A stretch of DNA of 64,000 nucleotides, from the NCBI GenBank assembly GCA_026936325.1, contig JAPTHN010000088.1, forward strand, positions 62,001 through 126,000. The letters run 5' to 3'. The notes under the pieces were generated by a model. The model searched no databases, was not told where the DNA came from, and saw only the letters and a program-made list of their open reading frames with translations. The stretch comes from Platynereis dumerilii (taxonomy: Eukaryota; Annelida; Polychaeta; Phyllodocida; Nereididae). A program made the position numbers and the translations under genes. Of the stretch, positions 24,001 through 31,343 are shown piece by piece (the first letter of the stretch is position 1; every line of letters starts with the position of its first letter).

Positions 24001-25772
24001 TATTTACTTGAAACTAATCAAACATTGATGTCATGAACAAGCAGAATCATTTGTGGCAAACAGTGGAATTATGAGTTTCTTTGGAAGGTTGAATAACACT
24101 ATTGATACAAGTTTTTACAGTCTCGCCTGCTTCTCATCATGCTATGGGGATAAATTGAAATCTCACATGGTATATCATACCAAATCAGGTGCCACTCAAA
24201 TTATGCCAAAGATCAAAGATAAAATTTGACAACACAGAATTTCAGACAGGCCTATCCGAATTTCAGACAGGCCTATCCCTCCTACAAGGTATCAGCCATG
24301 AGCCAGAGTGACATAACCTAATTATCAATAATATTGCGCAAATGAGAAACATCACGTCCATCCTAACTACTCAGCGCATCAAGTTTTTTGACAATAAAGT
24401 TAATTTTTGAATGAAGCTTTTTGCATCATTATATTTACCAGCATGATAATGGGCACAGAGTGTCATCACCTACTTTACTTTTTTTTCACTATCTACAACT
24501 ACAACACTGGGTGCCACAACTTACCTAAACCTCCCCTATGACACAGTTCAAATTTGTGGGGTCCAGGTACTCAAATGAAGTTTTTAAACATTTATGAAAG
24601 ATTTAGAAGTAACCAATCAACAAAGCCTGTTACTATAATTTTTTAAAGTTTCATTTAAGTACCTGTACCGACAAATTTGTACTTGCATGATAATTAGGTA
24701 AATCTAAGAAACTATATTTGCATTACATATATCTCTTTCAAAAATAAAAAGATCATCTCTTACCTTTCACTTTTCTCAGCTGTTTAGGTTGGTCAAAACA
24801 AATGAGTTCCTCCAAAATTGATTTTATGATCCTTTTGTGTTTCTCATTCAGCGGCGTGATTAAAAAACTATCACAGAGATTATTAAATTGTGATACAACA
24901 ACACCTTATTAGCAATGGGCGAGGCATTTCACACATATCTGTACATACACTTGTAAAGCCAGTACTTGTACAGATGCACATGTAATTTAGTTCATTACAG
25001 AAATGTTCTGTTGGCAATGTGCCAACAGAGAACCGTCTGTAAGCATTACTGAAATGGCAGACATCCAACAGATTTTTCTGTAGCCTAACAGATTCTTCAG
25101 TACCTCTACGCAAATTTTTTAACAGTGTATATCTGGCAAATCCTGACGAATATCAGACAGTCTGATAGAAATGGGGGGGGGGGATCGGGGAGCTGAGCTC
25201 CTTTGATACAAAAAAGGGGGAGCTGTGCCCTGGTGCAGCTCCACCAATAATCAATGGTGAAATTACAATTATCATGTTACTTTTTTAGTCATCAAAGTAT
25301 ATTTAGCCAAAATTATGCTCTGGTGGAAGATGTTCTTTCTCTTTCAAAAATTTGGAATCACTCGCAGGTGCTGCACAAGTTGAGAGCTTCCCCTGACCAA
25401 AAATTGTCCATTTTCATCACACAATATCAGGGCAAATCCACTGCCCTGGTCACATCTGTTACATGTTAAAATTTCAGGGCAAAATAGCCGCAGCCCCCCA
25501 TGGAATGGACATCCTGTATGCCTATGAAATGAAGAGTACAGTGGTCCTTGCATTATAAGACCACCCTTCTGTGCCATGAAGCAGTCTCTTGTGGTCTCTT
25601 GTCCCAATTACTAATCATAGCTTACACAGTCTATAAATACAGAACATAGAGCCCCAATCATCATTCACCAATACAAAATTATTTGAAATGTAAAGATCGA
25701 CTTACCTCTATATCCCAACACAGTTCCTGATATGAGCATGAGAAGCTTCAGCAGCATTTCAGCTATACCCAT
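5975..25772 (-). CDS. SCPEP1: Serine carboxypeptidase, SCPEP1-like (S10 family), complete 11-exon gene
   Basis: The spliced product is a 436-residue secreted or lysosomal serine carboxypeptidase; human SCPEP1 has about 450. Exons in order of transcription: 25706-25772, 20690-20847, 20094-20183, 18979-19134, 16689-16763, 16072-16182, 11877-12144, 9606-9671, 8352-8426, 7611-7771, 5975-6058. Every intron is GT-AG and the phases join without a break. Residues 1-20 form a hydrophobic signal peptide. WLQGGPGLSS (about 72-81) supplies the oxyanion region, LFVDNPVDVGYSY lies near 115-127, nucleophile Ser167 is in FGQSYGGK, Asp349 in GQLDIICP, and His408 in SGHA followed by VPYDKP. The Glu normally before the nucleophile (GESYGG) is Gln here. 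A second in-frame ATG at 25796 would add eight residues (MRLTIRLK); I chose 25772 because its context (AAAATGG) is stronger. The donor of exon 3 (GTGCAG) is weak but gives the family-like TW-VKEANILFVDNP join. Function is inferred from family membership; the exon structure is read directly. Confidence 0.93.
6059..6202. repeat. 72-bp tandem duplication at the last intron's 3' splice site
   Basis: CTTTGAATTAAAAGCCAGAC at 6060 recurs at 6132 with a 72-base period, and similarity continues to about 6200 (GATCCAGTAAAT-TGATAGAATAAC). Read on the minus strand, each copy ends in AATTCAAAG, so the acceptor of the carboxypeptidase's last exon has a duplicate at 6131. Confidence 0.85.
6409..7316. mobile_element. 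hAT-like element in carboxypeptidase intron 10
   Basis: The ends CAGGCCTGGATTATCC and TTAATCCGGCCCTG are inverted. The 8-bp flanks GGAACCAG (6401-6408) and GGATCCAG (7317-7324) differ by one base. 908 bp, no ORF. The target itself (CAGTGGCGGATCCAGAATGGG) resembles the end of another hAT-like repeat. Confidence 0.85.
7611..7771 (-). CDS. SCPEP1: SCPEP1-like exon 10 (catalytic histidine)
   Basis: Begins GAQDWINKLKW and ends YENLKFYVVLDSGHA. The His of SGHA is the predicted triad His408. The usual GHMVP motif is split by the next intron, with Ala in place of Met. The acceptor is TTTTTACAG and the donor CATGCC|GTGAGT, phase 0. Confidence 0.92.
7797..8327. mobile_element. GGACCGG-rich TIR element in intron 9
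   Basis: Many copies of CCGGTCC/GGACCGG occur. The right end GGTGGTCCGGTCTGCATCA is inverted to the internal start TGATGCAGACCGAACC at 7961. The left 160 bp (7797-7955) and the next block (7956-8110) are diverged tandem copies, so the 5' end seems duplicated. No clean target duplication found. Confidence 0.6.
8352..8426 (-). CDS. SCPEP1: SCPEP1-like exon 9 (catalytic aspartate)
   Basis: Encodes VDWLLERGIEVIVYQGQLDI and ICPTN. The Asp in GQLDIIC is the predicted triad Asp349; V-VYxGQLD is conserved in the family. The acceptor is ATTTCAG and the donor AATG|GTAAGT. Confidence 0.92.
8523..8853. mobile_element. 331-bp hAT-like MITE in intron 8
   Basis: The inverted ends are CATAGATGGAGGAACA and TGTTCCTCCATCTATG, perfect over at least 15 bp. 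An exact 8-bp target duplication GCTACACC lies at 8515-8522 and 8854-8861. The interior has G-rich and C-rich blocks near the ends. Confidence 0.93.
9290..9567 (-). repeat. tRNA-derived SINE (family A) in intron 8
   Basis: On the minus strand the head has GATAGCTCAGTTGGTAGAGC (A-box region) and GGTTTGAGCCC (B box). The body shares GGGGCAACTGAAAGACCCTG and AATAGGGTATGTG-CAGACTC with the SINEs at 56295 and 57687. The head differs from those two, so this subfamily has a different tRNA source but a common 3' body. Confidence 0.8.
9606..9671 (-). CDS. SCPEP1: SCPEP1-like exon 8
   Basis: A short exon encoding GNSYLVHSTARNNDFFTSET and DK. It fills the position of the VFVNMEEDFMKPV-type segment of SCPEP1. 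Phase 1 at both ends. The acceptor is ATCTCAG and the donor AAAG|GTAAGA. Confidence 0.82.
9914..10721. mobile_element. 808-bp piggyBac-type MITE in intron 7, copy 1
   Basis: The ends GGTGGCTTGCTACTCATG and ACGAGTATCGAGCCACC are inverted, each next to a TTAA (9910-9913, 10722-10725), the piggyBac target. No transposase. It is an intact relative of the interrupted copy at 34244-41368 and matches it in reverse orientation. Confidence 0.9.
10734..11757. mobile_element. 1,024-bp hAT-like element with GGAGTC repeats, intron 7
   Basis: The ends are CAGGGCTTTGGAGTCGG and CCAAAGCCCCG. The 8-bp flanks ATGACACT (10726-10733) and GTGACACT (11758-11765) differ by one base. GGAGTCGGAGTC-type subterminal repeats occur at both ends. 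It abuts the TTAA of the piggyBac MITE. The interior at 11185-11310 resembles 61640-61775. Confidence 0.85.
11877..12144 (-). CDS. SCPEP1: SCPEP1-like exon 7
   Basis: This is the largest exon, 89 codons plus one base. It starts SLIDSHQYEKADGAA and ends GIIPEHIKWQ. It covers the helical cap region, where S10 proteins vary most, and has a cysteine cluster (GGYCPSCLEKC). The acceptor is TTTCCGCAG and the donor CAAG|GTAATT, leaving phase 1. Confidence 0.9.
12191..12310. mobile_element. Fragment of the GGAGTC hAT-like family, intron 6
   Basis: CAGGGCTTTGGAGTCGGAGA at 12191, then GAGTCGGAGTCGGAGTCGAA, matches the left end of the element at 10734. The other end is missing. It lies 47 bases upstream of exon 7's acceptor on the minus strand. 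Confidence 0.7.
12634..12755. repeat. Fold-back element, intron 6
   Basis: AATGGGAGTGTGTTTCACAG at 12635 is inverted to CTGTGAACCACACTCCCATT near 12735; the arms are about 38 bases with few mismatches. Confidence 0.8.
12881..12904. repeat. (AT)n microsatellite
   Basis: A run of about 12 AT dinucleotides. Confidence 0.95.
13257..13369. repeat. Fold-back element, intron 6
   Basis: GAGGAGACCAATACTGAGTT at 13258 pairs with AACTCAATATTGGTCTCCTC at 13349. The inner GGTAATATTGGTCTCG and CAACCAATATTACTG pair as well, so the whole 110 bp folds. Confidence 0.85.
13468..13586. repeat. Fold-back element, intron 6
   Basis: AGTAACTATCACAGGGGCTT at 13470 is inverted to CCCCTGTGGTAACTAT near 13568, with a loop holding AT-rich text. 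Confidence 0.7.
13612..13869. mobile_element. MITE with CCGTGAGGCAAAGAGAACC ends, intron 6
   Basis: GAGGCAAAGAGAACCAACCC at 13616 is inverted to GGGTTGGTTCACTTTGCC near 13843; arms about 26 bp. 250 bp, no ORF. Confidence 0.75.
14240..15320. repeat. Region with recurring TGACGTTAATGACA motif, intron 6
   Basis: TGACGTTAATGACA occurs near 14614, 14950 and 15297. Shorter forms GTTAATGACATGTG (14940) and GCTAATGACA (15111) are in the same sense, and an inverted form GCGTCATTAACATCACGC is near 14246. No transposase and no clear ends were found. The region also contains TGACGTCA near 14838. Confidence 0.5.
15560..16064. repeat. Dispersed repeat with terminal hairpin, copy B, intron 6
   Basis: Matches copy A (5380-5895). 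It ends in GGAGTCCCTCTGACACTGCG ... TAGAGGGACTCGTGGAGTC, where GAGTCCCTCT pairs with AGAGGGACTC. Its edge lies about 8 bases from exon 6. Confidence 0.6.
16072..16182 (-). CDS. SCPEP1: SCPEP1-like exon 6
   Basis: Encodes AIISNDTDINFKGVALGNAL and ISPVDTVLNMAPLMLHM, matching the conserved GVALGxxxISPVDxVL block of SCPEP1. It has no ATG-initiated open frame of note and was found by looking for the missing block between exons 5 and 7. The acceptor is TTTCCAG and the donor CACATG|GTAAAT. A dispersed repeat ends only about 8 bases into the following intron. Confidence 0.9.
16390..16579. mobile_element. 190-bp near-perfect palindromic MITE, intron 5
   Basis: TA flanks at 16388-16389 and 16580-16581. 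The element starts CACTCTAAAAAATGCCAG and ends with the inverse. Almost the whole length is two roughly 90-base arms (TTGGTTTTTTAGATTCAAAA ... inverse) meeting near 16484. Tc1/mariner-type target. Confidence 0.93.
16689..16763 (-). CDS. SCPEP1: SCPEP1-like exon 5 (catalytic serine)
   Basis: Encodes KLPVYIFGQSYGGKMAAAF and GYELKK. Ser167 is the predicted nucleophile. Family members nearly always carry Glu before it (GESY or SESY); here the codon is CAG (Gln). The acceptor is TTTTTTCAG and the donor AAGAAG|GTGGGA. Confidence 0.92.
16818..16890. repeat. Fragment of the CTGCAG repeat family, intron 4
   Basis: GATGCATTGCAATGAACTAC, GAGGTTCAGAAATCATGCAG and GAGCTGCAGAACTGCAGAAT match the repeat at 42530-42600. 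Confidence 0.8.
17017..18875. mobile_element. 1.86-kb MULE-like element with about 550-bp inverted arms, intron 4
   Basis: The ends AGGGTGCATCAGCCGCCCC and GGGGCGGCTGATGCACCCT are inverted. Similarity between arms continues inward (GTATTTAGGGGTGCCTCCGG-like block, AAATGACTGCAAGGTACTT, CAGTATTTCTTTTTGGCTCTC against its inverse at 18400-18500). A 9-bp direct repeat TATGTCCAA flanks it (17007-17015, 18876-18884). Long arms plus a 9-bp duplication fit Mutator-like elements. No transposase. Confidence 0.8.
18979..19134 (-). CDS. SCPEP1: SCPEP1-like exon 4
   Basis: Encodes VKEANILFVDNPVDVGYSYL and the following helix ending DLLPNLR. FVDNPVxxGYSY is a conserved S10 signature. N-glycosylation sequons are visible at NGT and NAT. 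The donor is TTGCGA|GTAAGA and the acceptor TTTAAAG. Confidence 0.92.
19628..19748 (-). repeat. 5'-truncated SINE (family B) with 14-bp target duplication, intron 3
   Basis: An exact ACATTCTGGTGGGA lies at 19614-19627 and 19749-19762. The minus strand reads GTGTCCTCCTCCTG-AATTAG and AAGTGCATAAATACAGGAC, then (CATC)n, as in the SINE at 26222. Confidence 0.9.
20094..20183 (-). CDS. SCPEP1: SCPEP1-like exon 3 (oxyanion loop)
   Basis: Encodes GGPGLSSCALGNLVLLGPLD followed by ENMEPRNHTW, the conserved GGPG-SS loop of S10 peptidases. The acceptor is TTTTCCAG. The donor TGG|GTGCAG is non-consensus beyond GT; it was chosen because it joins in frame to exon 4 with no gap against the family pattern. 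Confidence 0.85.
20690..20847 (-). CDS. SCPEP1: SCPEP1-like exon 2
   Basis: Encodes the mature N-terminus, including SEVWGYSQV, HMFWWLYYSTHADG and PLVIWLQ. The MFWWLYY stretch is strongly diagnostic of SCPEP1-type carboxypeptidases. The acceptor is GCTTCAG and the donor CTACAG|GTATCA, ending in phase 0. Confidence 0.92.
20926..20960. repeat. Solo MITE-like terminus CACTGTTAAAAAAT
   Basis: TACACTGTTAAAAAATAATT at 20926 is inverted to AATTTTTTAACAGTGTA at 25115-25131, both next to TA. They may be ends of separate decayed Tc1/mariner-type MITEs, or of one 4.2-kb element filling most of intron 1; no transposase lies between. Confidence 0.4.
21365..21560 (+). repeat. Decayed tRNA-like SINE, intron 1
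   Basis: GCTGGGTGGCTGAGACGTTAA resembles a Leu/Ser-tRNA-like A-box region; the B box is weak. The body ATAACTGGGCTTAGAGGACTGC is followed by an A-rich stretch. Confidence 0.4.
23110..23300 (+). repeat. tRNA-derived SINE (family B), intron 1
   Basis: TTAGCTCAGTCAGTAGGACG (A-box region) and TTGGTTTTAATTC (weak B box) are followed by the family-B 3' body GTCCTCCTCTAAGTGCATAA and ATACAGGACATAAAG. Confidence 0.8.
23590..23840. mobile_element. MITE with TCTAGTGTCCAAAGGGAAAA ends, intron 1
   Basis: ATAATTCTAGTGTCCAAAGG at 23591 is inverted to CCTTTGGACGTTAGAATTAT at 23815. 250 bp, no ORF. Confidence 0.75.
24239..24280. repeat. 21-bp direct duplication, intron 1
   Basis: AATTTCAGACAGGCCTATCC is repeated at once. 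Confidence 0.9.
25706..25772 (-). CDS. SCPEP1: SCPEP1-like exon 1 (signal peptide)
   Basis: Encodes MGIAEMLLKLLMLISGTVLG and YR, a short n-region followed by a hydrophobic core typical of a secretory signal. It ends in phase 1 at donor AGAG|GTAAGT. The reading frame is open upstream to another ATG at 25796, so the true start could lie there. Confidence 0.85.
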
Positions 25773-26221
25773 TTTGAGTCTAATTGTTAGTCGCATGCCA
25801 AATGCAAAGAAAATGAAAGTCAAATACCAAATATAAAGTCAGACGTCAAATAAAAAAAGTATGATGAAACATCAATTCCAAACAAAATTTGTTAATTCAC
25901 GTATATGCATGTATATGACACATAAAGCGAAGTAAATGCTGTGAGTGGTTCTTCTTTCTAAATCTTTTTTTTCTTCTCCATAATTACAAGATTTATATAC
26001 AAAGTGACATCCTGACACAGAACTAACCTAAATTTCAAGGCTATCTGTGAAAATTGTTGGCAATTCCTTTTTAGAACATATAATTTTAATGATAATTGAT
26101 ATGTAAATTATGTTCACTTGCGCGAAGCTCAGCAAAAACGAATGGAGTTATCAATTTAATCTATATGGGCCAATCTACACAGTATAGATATATCTATCTA
26201 TCTATTATCTATCTATCTATT

Positions 26222-26420
26222 GCGGAGAGGGTTGATCTAGTGGTACCGTGCCAATCGCTGGATCCATGGTTCGAATCCCGTTCTTGTTCACCTGGGCCAA
26301 TGTTGGACGGCTGATTCAATCATCCTCACCTCATTGCCGTGTCCTCCTCCTGCTAATTAGCCTACCAAGTGCATAAATACAGGACATAAAGTACCAATCA
26401 TCCATCCATCCATCTATCTA
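26222..26420 (+). repeat. tRNA-derived SINE (family B) with (ATCC)n tail
   Basis: GGTTGATCTAGTGGTACCGTG (A-box region) and TGGTTCGAATCCCG (good B box) are followed by the body CTAATTAGCCTACCAAGTGC and ATAAATACAGGACATAAAG, then ATCC/ATCT repeats. (TATC)n at 26185-26220 lies just upstream, as for the SINE head at window start. A short insertion (about 26420-26571) splits the tail from a second ATCT run. Confidence 0.85.
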
Positions 26421-28429
26421 CTAGTCGGGGATCCAGAAAATTCCAGTGGGTGGGGGGGTCTATCAGGTTATCACATAGCAACAACACGTTAGAATTGTTA
26501 GCATGTAAATTAATAAAAAATTTCATCTGGTTGTGGAGATGCATCCACACATCCCCCCTGCATCTGTCCCTGCTATCTATCCATCTATCTATCTATTTAT
26601 CTGTCTACATTTTTGATTTGGTTGAGAATCTTTATTAATCTCATTCTCTGCTTTCCTAAGGTAAGGTTCAGAATATTCCCCTAAACCAAAGAAAATCAAA
26701 TTGCTCCAGTGCACAGTTGACATTGTCTATGTCTGGTCTAAGACCTGTCAGACATCACCAAGATACTAATACCATTGGAAAAGCTGGTATCTAACTGACA
26801 GTTTTGCATGTTAGCACCCACAGCGCTCCGGAAGAAACATTGGGGTTAAAAAAATGAGACCGGAACGGGACCTATACCACCTGAAACTACACAATCATGC
26901 GAACATTTTAAGACAAAAACGAAAAAAATCTGTTGGGAATTTTTTGAAAAATTCAAGTTTTAAAAAATCTGGTTTATCCCACCACTAGAATACATGTGTA
27001 ATGGCATATAACACAATTAACGAGCTTGAAAATGTGATTAAACCTGTTGGCTAAGCTCTGTAATACATTTCAAACAAGTTTTGATGATGAATTTAAAATA
27101 TTTACTGACATATGTTTAAAAAGTGTGACAAATTGTTTATCACACACTGTAAAAATGGAAAAATGCTAGAAGTGACCCAAATTCGAGAACTTTCCTGTGT
27201 TTGATTGGTAAGAGATTAAGATTATCCTTAACCAGGATGTGGGAAGCATTGTGGCTTTTGAAGTGAAAGAACGTCTCAAAAGTATTTTTCTAGGCTAGGA
27301 AAGAGTGGCAGGCATCAACTCTCATACCATGTAATGCATTGTAACCTCTCCTGCACAAAATTCAAACTAACTAAACTCATTTTGAGAATTGTACCTCTTT
27401 CCTTCTCTCTTAAAAAAAATAGTTGCATGAATGAATTATCTATTGAGCTGTTGAAGCGCTTTCCGAATTGGAATGACCAGTCCAAGTGTTGGCCTATGTG
27501 TAGTTTGACACTGTGAAAGACTAAATTTGCAGTGAAACCGTCAGGGGAAAATTAATTTATCCAATCGCTGATCCTGAGTATCCCTTAATATGCTGTCCAG
27601 TATGTTGCACAGAAAATATGGAGCCTTACAACAGCTGTTTTATTGCATTCCAGAATGTCATACACACATGATTTGATTACTCCCTTAATTATTTCCAATC
27701 AAAGAAATTGTTATATCCAGGAAATTTGCTCATGAATGCCATAGAATATTTCAAAAATCACAATAGCACTCATTTCAATAAGACAGGTACAAGGTATACC
27801 TGGAAAAGTGTAGCAAACATCTTGCTCAATTTTCCACACAGGTTGTTGATAACTGTGATGCCTACTTTGAAAGGCTGTCCAACAGCCGATGATTTGAAGA
27901 AATTCAGCCAAACTTTTGAATTGCACTTAATTGGAAGCTTACATATGCTGATTTTGGTCTTTTAAGTGTATATTATGCATGAGGGAAATGGTTGCTGCCT
28001 GCAAAAATCTATGAAGAAATTTGCATGTGGTTTGGTTGTCGTGAAATGATATGTCACCATTCTTATTAGCATGTATCATTCTGTGCTGCCACCTTGCTCT
28101 ATATTTGACTATTGCATGTAGATATTATACAATGAACTAAACAGGCTAATTAGGAATCAGTGCTGAATTATGATTGATATATCTTATGAGTGTCAGCTTA
28201 CTAGTAACATTTATATCCATTTTAGGCATGCAATAACTTTTCAAAAGCTTTATAAAGCTTCACATATCCATGCTAACGATAATGCTTCAGATTTCAACAA
28301 CCAAAGACTGAAAATCAGGGGAAATTGGTTACTTTTAGCATTTTTGCATTCTTACAGCATGCGATAAACAATTTGTCACATTTATTTCAATAAAGTCAGT
28401 AAATATTTAAAATTCATCATTGAAACTTA

Positions 28430-29950
28430 CACTGCTCAAAAAAATTAAAGGAACACCTCTTTCAGACCATTTTTCTGAAACTGGGCAATCAGCAATTAAA
28501 TGACTTAAACATGTTTCTATTGTATGTTAATTTGACTGGTAAATTCAGTTGTAACAGCAATATTGGTCAGCAATTGCCTTGTCAGGAGCAATAGCCCTGG
28601 GCGACCCCAAAAATTGAAGTGATTTCTGTTGAATTTGCAAATCTGAAAAAAGCATTACCAAAGAAAGGATGCAAAAATTGTTCATTCACCTGGTTTTTCT
28701 GACAACTGCAGGCAAGGGCAACATGTGCCACACAGTTTTTGTCTCTCATTGAGGTTGTCAGGGATGGGTAACTCCCACAGAAAGGTGCTAAAGTGAGAAG
28801 GGGGTCTCAAGGTCTGGTGTGGCACCAAATGTGGTTTCCCAGCCATGGTAGAGGCACAGGTACACCGGAATGAATGGCAGTAGACCTGGAAAGGGCAGAC
28901 ACTGGTCTATACTGCAGAAACAGGGCCATTATCTCCACCAACTCCGGCACTCACCTTGTCATGTGTCTGAAAAATGACTCTGGTGGTGCCACAAATTTGT
29001 AATCTCGAACCAAAAATTTAGGAACCCACTGCTTGAAGATCATTTAAGAAGCAGAAAGTGAGTTTGACCTCCTCTGATTGCCCCACATCGCCGTGCAACA
29101 ATGTTGGAGTTCAACAGGGAGCCCCACTTTTAGCAGTTTTGTGAGTAGTGGCCTCTTTTGTCTGCAGATGCAAGCATGTCTCATTTTTGACATGTGGTCA
29201 TCATGTCTGGGCGGGAAGAAACTCAAGGTGATGTTTTTCTGAGTCTAACATTTTCAAACTTGAAGTTTTTTGTGAGCTCTCTTGATGGTCCTCGATACAT
29301 TGTCAACAGAGGGGTGCACGGAATGTATGGAGTGCATGCAGGACAAATGAATGACGTAATAACAAGCAATGGGCTTGTAGAAATCACACTGAGGCCTAAT
29401 GATGGGTCAGTTAAAAAAATTGTTTTTCTCATGCATGAAAATGCACATCTGTACCCTGCTTGAGTGACCACAGCACATCTTAAATTTGAAGGTATTGCAG
29501 TGATGGACTGCCCAGCAAGGTTATCTGGCCTGAGACCTGTAGAACATGTGTAGGACATTCTTTACAATGTGTTTCCTGGCAGTAACACCCTCCTTGGACC
29601 CCACAGGAACATGAACAAAACCACATTAGAGAGTTGGCCCTCTTTCCCGAAGTGAGTGTGTTCATACTTGTCTTGGCCCTATACAGTTTTGAGTTAGGTT
29701 TGGAAGCAGTAGACAGAGAATTGAACAAAATTTTTGATTTGGGCATATTGTGTTTTCACATCAGTTTTGGGGGTCACCAAAGTTTCAGTATCCCTGTACA
29801 GACAATATCCCTTCAATCCATTCAGCTGTGATTTGATGAACCCTTCAAAATGATAAAGAAGATAACCTATTTATTGAAATTAATTTTCGTCGCTCCAAGT
29901 TCCTAAAAATTTACTTGAAAGAGGTGTTCCTTTAATTTTTTTTAGCAGTG
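28430..29950 (+). mobile_element. Tc1/mariner transposon, inactive
   Basis: TA flanks at 28428-28429 and 29951-29952. Inverted ends of 35 bp start CACTGCTCAAAAAAATTAAA and continue GGAACACCTCTTTCA; they differ at one position. 1,521 bp, the usual size for an autonomous Tc1-like element. Confidence 0.95.
29194..29640 (+). pseudogene. Broken Tc1/mariner transposase remnant
   Basis: An open stretch ends in GSVKKIVFLMHENAHLYPA, recalling the second DDE segment (usually MDNARPHRA-like). After a TGA at 29461-29463 the same frame reads VTTAHLKFEGIAVMDCPARL, then LRPVEHV and a TAG where Trp is usual (EHVWD), then DILYNVF. The third catalytic block is thus recognisable but interrupted. The N-terminal DNA-binding part is too decayed to read. 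Confidence 0.75.
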
Positions 29951-30250
29951 TATTTGAAATGCATTACTGAGCTTAGCCAACAGGTTTCATCACATTTTCA
30001 AGCTTGTTAATTGTTTTATATGCCATTACACAGATTTTTTTCGTTTTTGTCTTAAAATCTTTGTGTGATCATGTAGTTTCAGATGGTATGGGTACCGTTC
30101 CGGGCTCATTTTTTAAACCCCAATGTTCTTCAGGAGCGCTGTGCACCCAGCTAAGGATTAACACAATTAATAACAGCAAACAAACAATCAGATTATTGTT
30201 TATTTAAAAATTTAAGTTAAAGGTACAATAGAAGGAGCATATGATGTCTA

Positions 30251-31323
30251 GGGCAGATTTCACGAAAAGTGCTCTCAAAAGGTACCTTAAACTTTCCTAC
30301 CCTTTTGTTATCTCTCTGTTGCTTCCTGAAGCAAGTAAACCTATTACTAAGTATATCTGTGAGGTAATGAATAAATATGTATAAAATATTCCTCAAATAT
30401 GTAGCTTTTTCCTCTTAAAAAAATATTTTTTTATGACTCATGAGGACAATTTTGGACGACCAAACTTACTGGTGATCAGACATGCTTACTTTGGCACTCT
30501 GTGGAATCTGCTAAAACCAATTCAGGAAAATGTAATGGTATGTGATTGATAAAAAACATCTTGAAAATTATTTTGAAACCATTTTTAATTGTCTTGGTCA
30601 TTATAAAACTTGAAAAAAATGAAAAATAAAAAAAGACTGCTAATGTAACTCGATTCCGTCTCAGGACACTGAGGTTACATTAGCAACTTTTACATGGAAA
30701 TTTTTCTGTGTTCTCGCTACTTATGTCAATTTCAAACATGAAATTATAATATTTTATTGAAAAACGTGTCTTATTTGCCTATTTACATCACCAAAAACAT
30801 AAACGACTGGGTTTGGTACCTCTTTCTTTATTGCTAATGTAACTGCAATTTTGCATCCGTCAATTTCATAGTGTTACATTAGCAAAATGTGTACATAAAA
30901 ATAACGTTAAAAAACATGATTAGATCTCAAATTTTTTCTGAACTGAAAGCCAGGTCTCCCAAGAGCAGGCCAGGGGTGGTACCCTGCTGGTGACTTCATT
31001 TATGGTGCAGTAGGATCAGCATAAAAAATTCCGTCCTACATCATTCATTGTTGTTACATTAGCACAAGGCCATATTTTTAGCTATTCTGACCTACCAATC
31101 CAACAGAAAAGATTGTTTACTCATGATTTTATTTAATGGATTGACACAATAAAAGATTTATTTTAACCTTTTTTTTGTCCTGCCAGCTATCCTCAGCAGA
31201 AGCACCCTGAGAAAATCTGAGAATCTACAAATCGACTATGTCTGGCCTATTTAGTATTGTGCTAATGTAACTTTTGGACAAGTTGTGGTAAGTGATTTTG
31301 CAGCTTTTTCGTGAAATCTGCCC
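30251..31323. mobile_element. 1,073-bp TIR element with six GCTAATGTAAC motifs
   Basis: The ends GGGCAGATTTCACGAAAAG and CTTTTTCGTGAAATCTGCCC are inverted, next to TA on both sides (30249-30250, 31324-31325). Inside, GCTAATGTAAC occurs forward near 30640, 30834 and 31261, and inverted near 30672, 30874 and 31053. No ORF. Confidence 0.88.
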
Positions 31324-31343
31324 TAAGTCTTTAGATACCTCAT

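Larger units (their letters stand above)
26812..30155. mobile_element. Long-TIR element whose right arm is interrupted by a Tc1/mariner
   Basis: The left arm 26812-27190 is inverted to 28300-28429 plus 29951-30150. Shared blocks include CACAGCGCTCC, GGGTTTAAAAAATGAG-CCGGAACGG, AAGACAAAAACGAAAAAAATC, CCTGTTGGCTAAGCTC and GTGACAAATTGTTTATC. The loop is about 1.1 kb without a recognisable ORF. Arms are about 380 bp with roughly 85-90% similarity by eye. Ends are fuzzy near TTAGC; no clear target duplication. Confidence 0.8.

Noticed and set aside
20926-25131. A single 4.2-kb Tc1/mariner-type element filling intron 1
   Set aside because: The two CACTGTTAAAAAAT ends are inverted and next to TA, but only about 16 bases match and no transposase lies between, so separate decayed MITEs are at least as likely.
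29223-29746. Overlapping minus-strand frames of 88-111 residues
   Set aside because: Antisense shadows of the decayed Tc1/mariner transposase.
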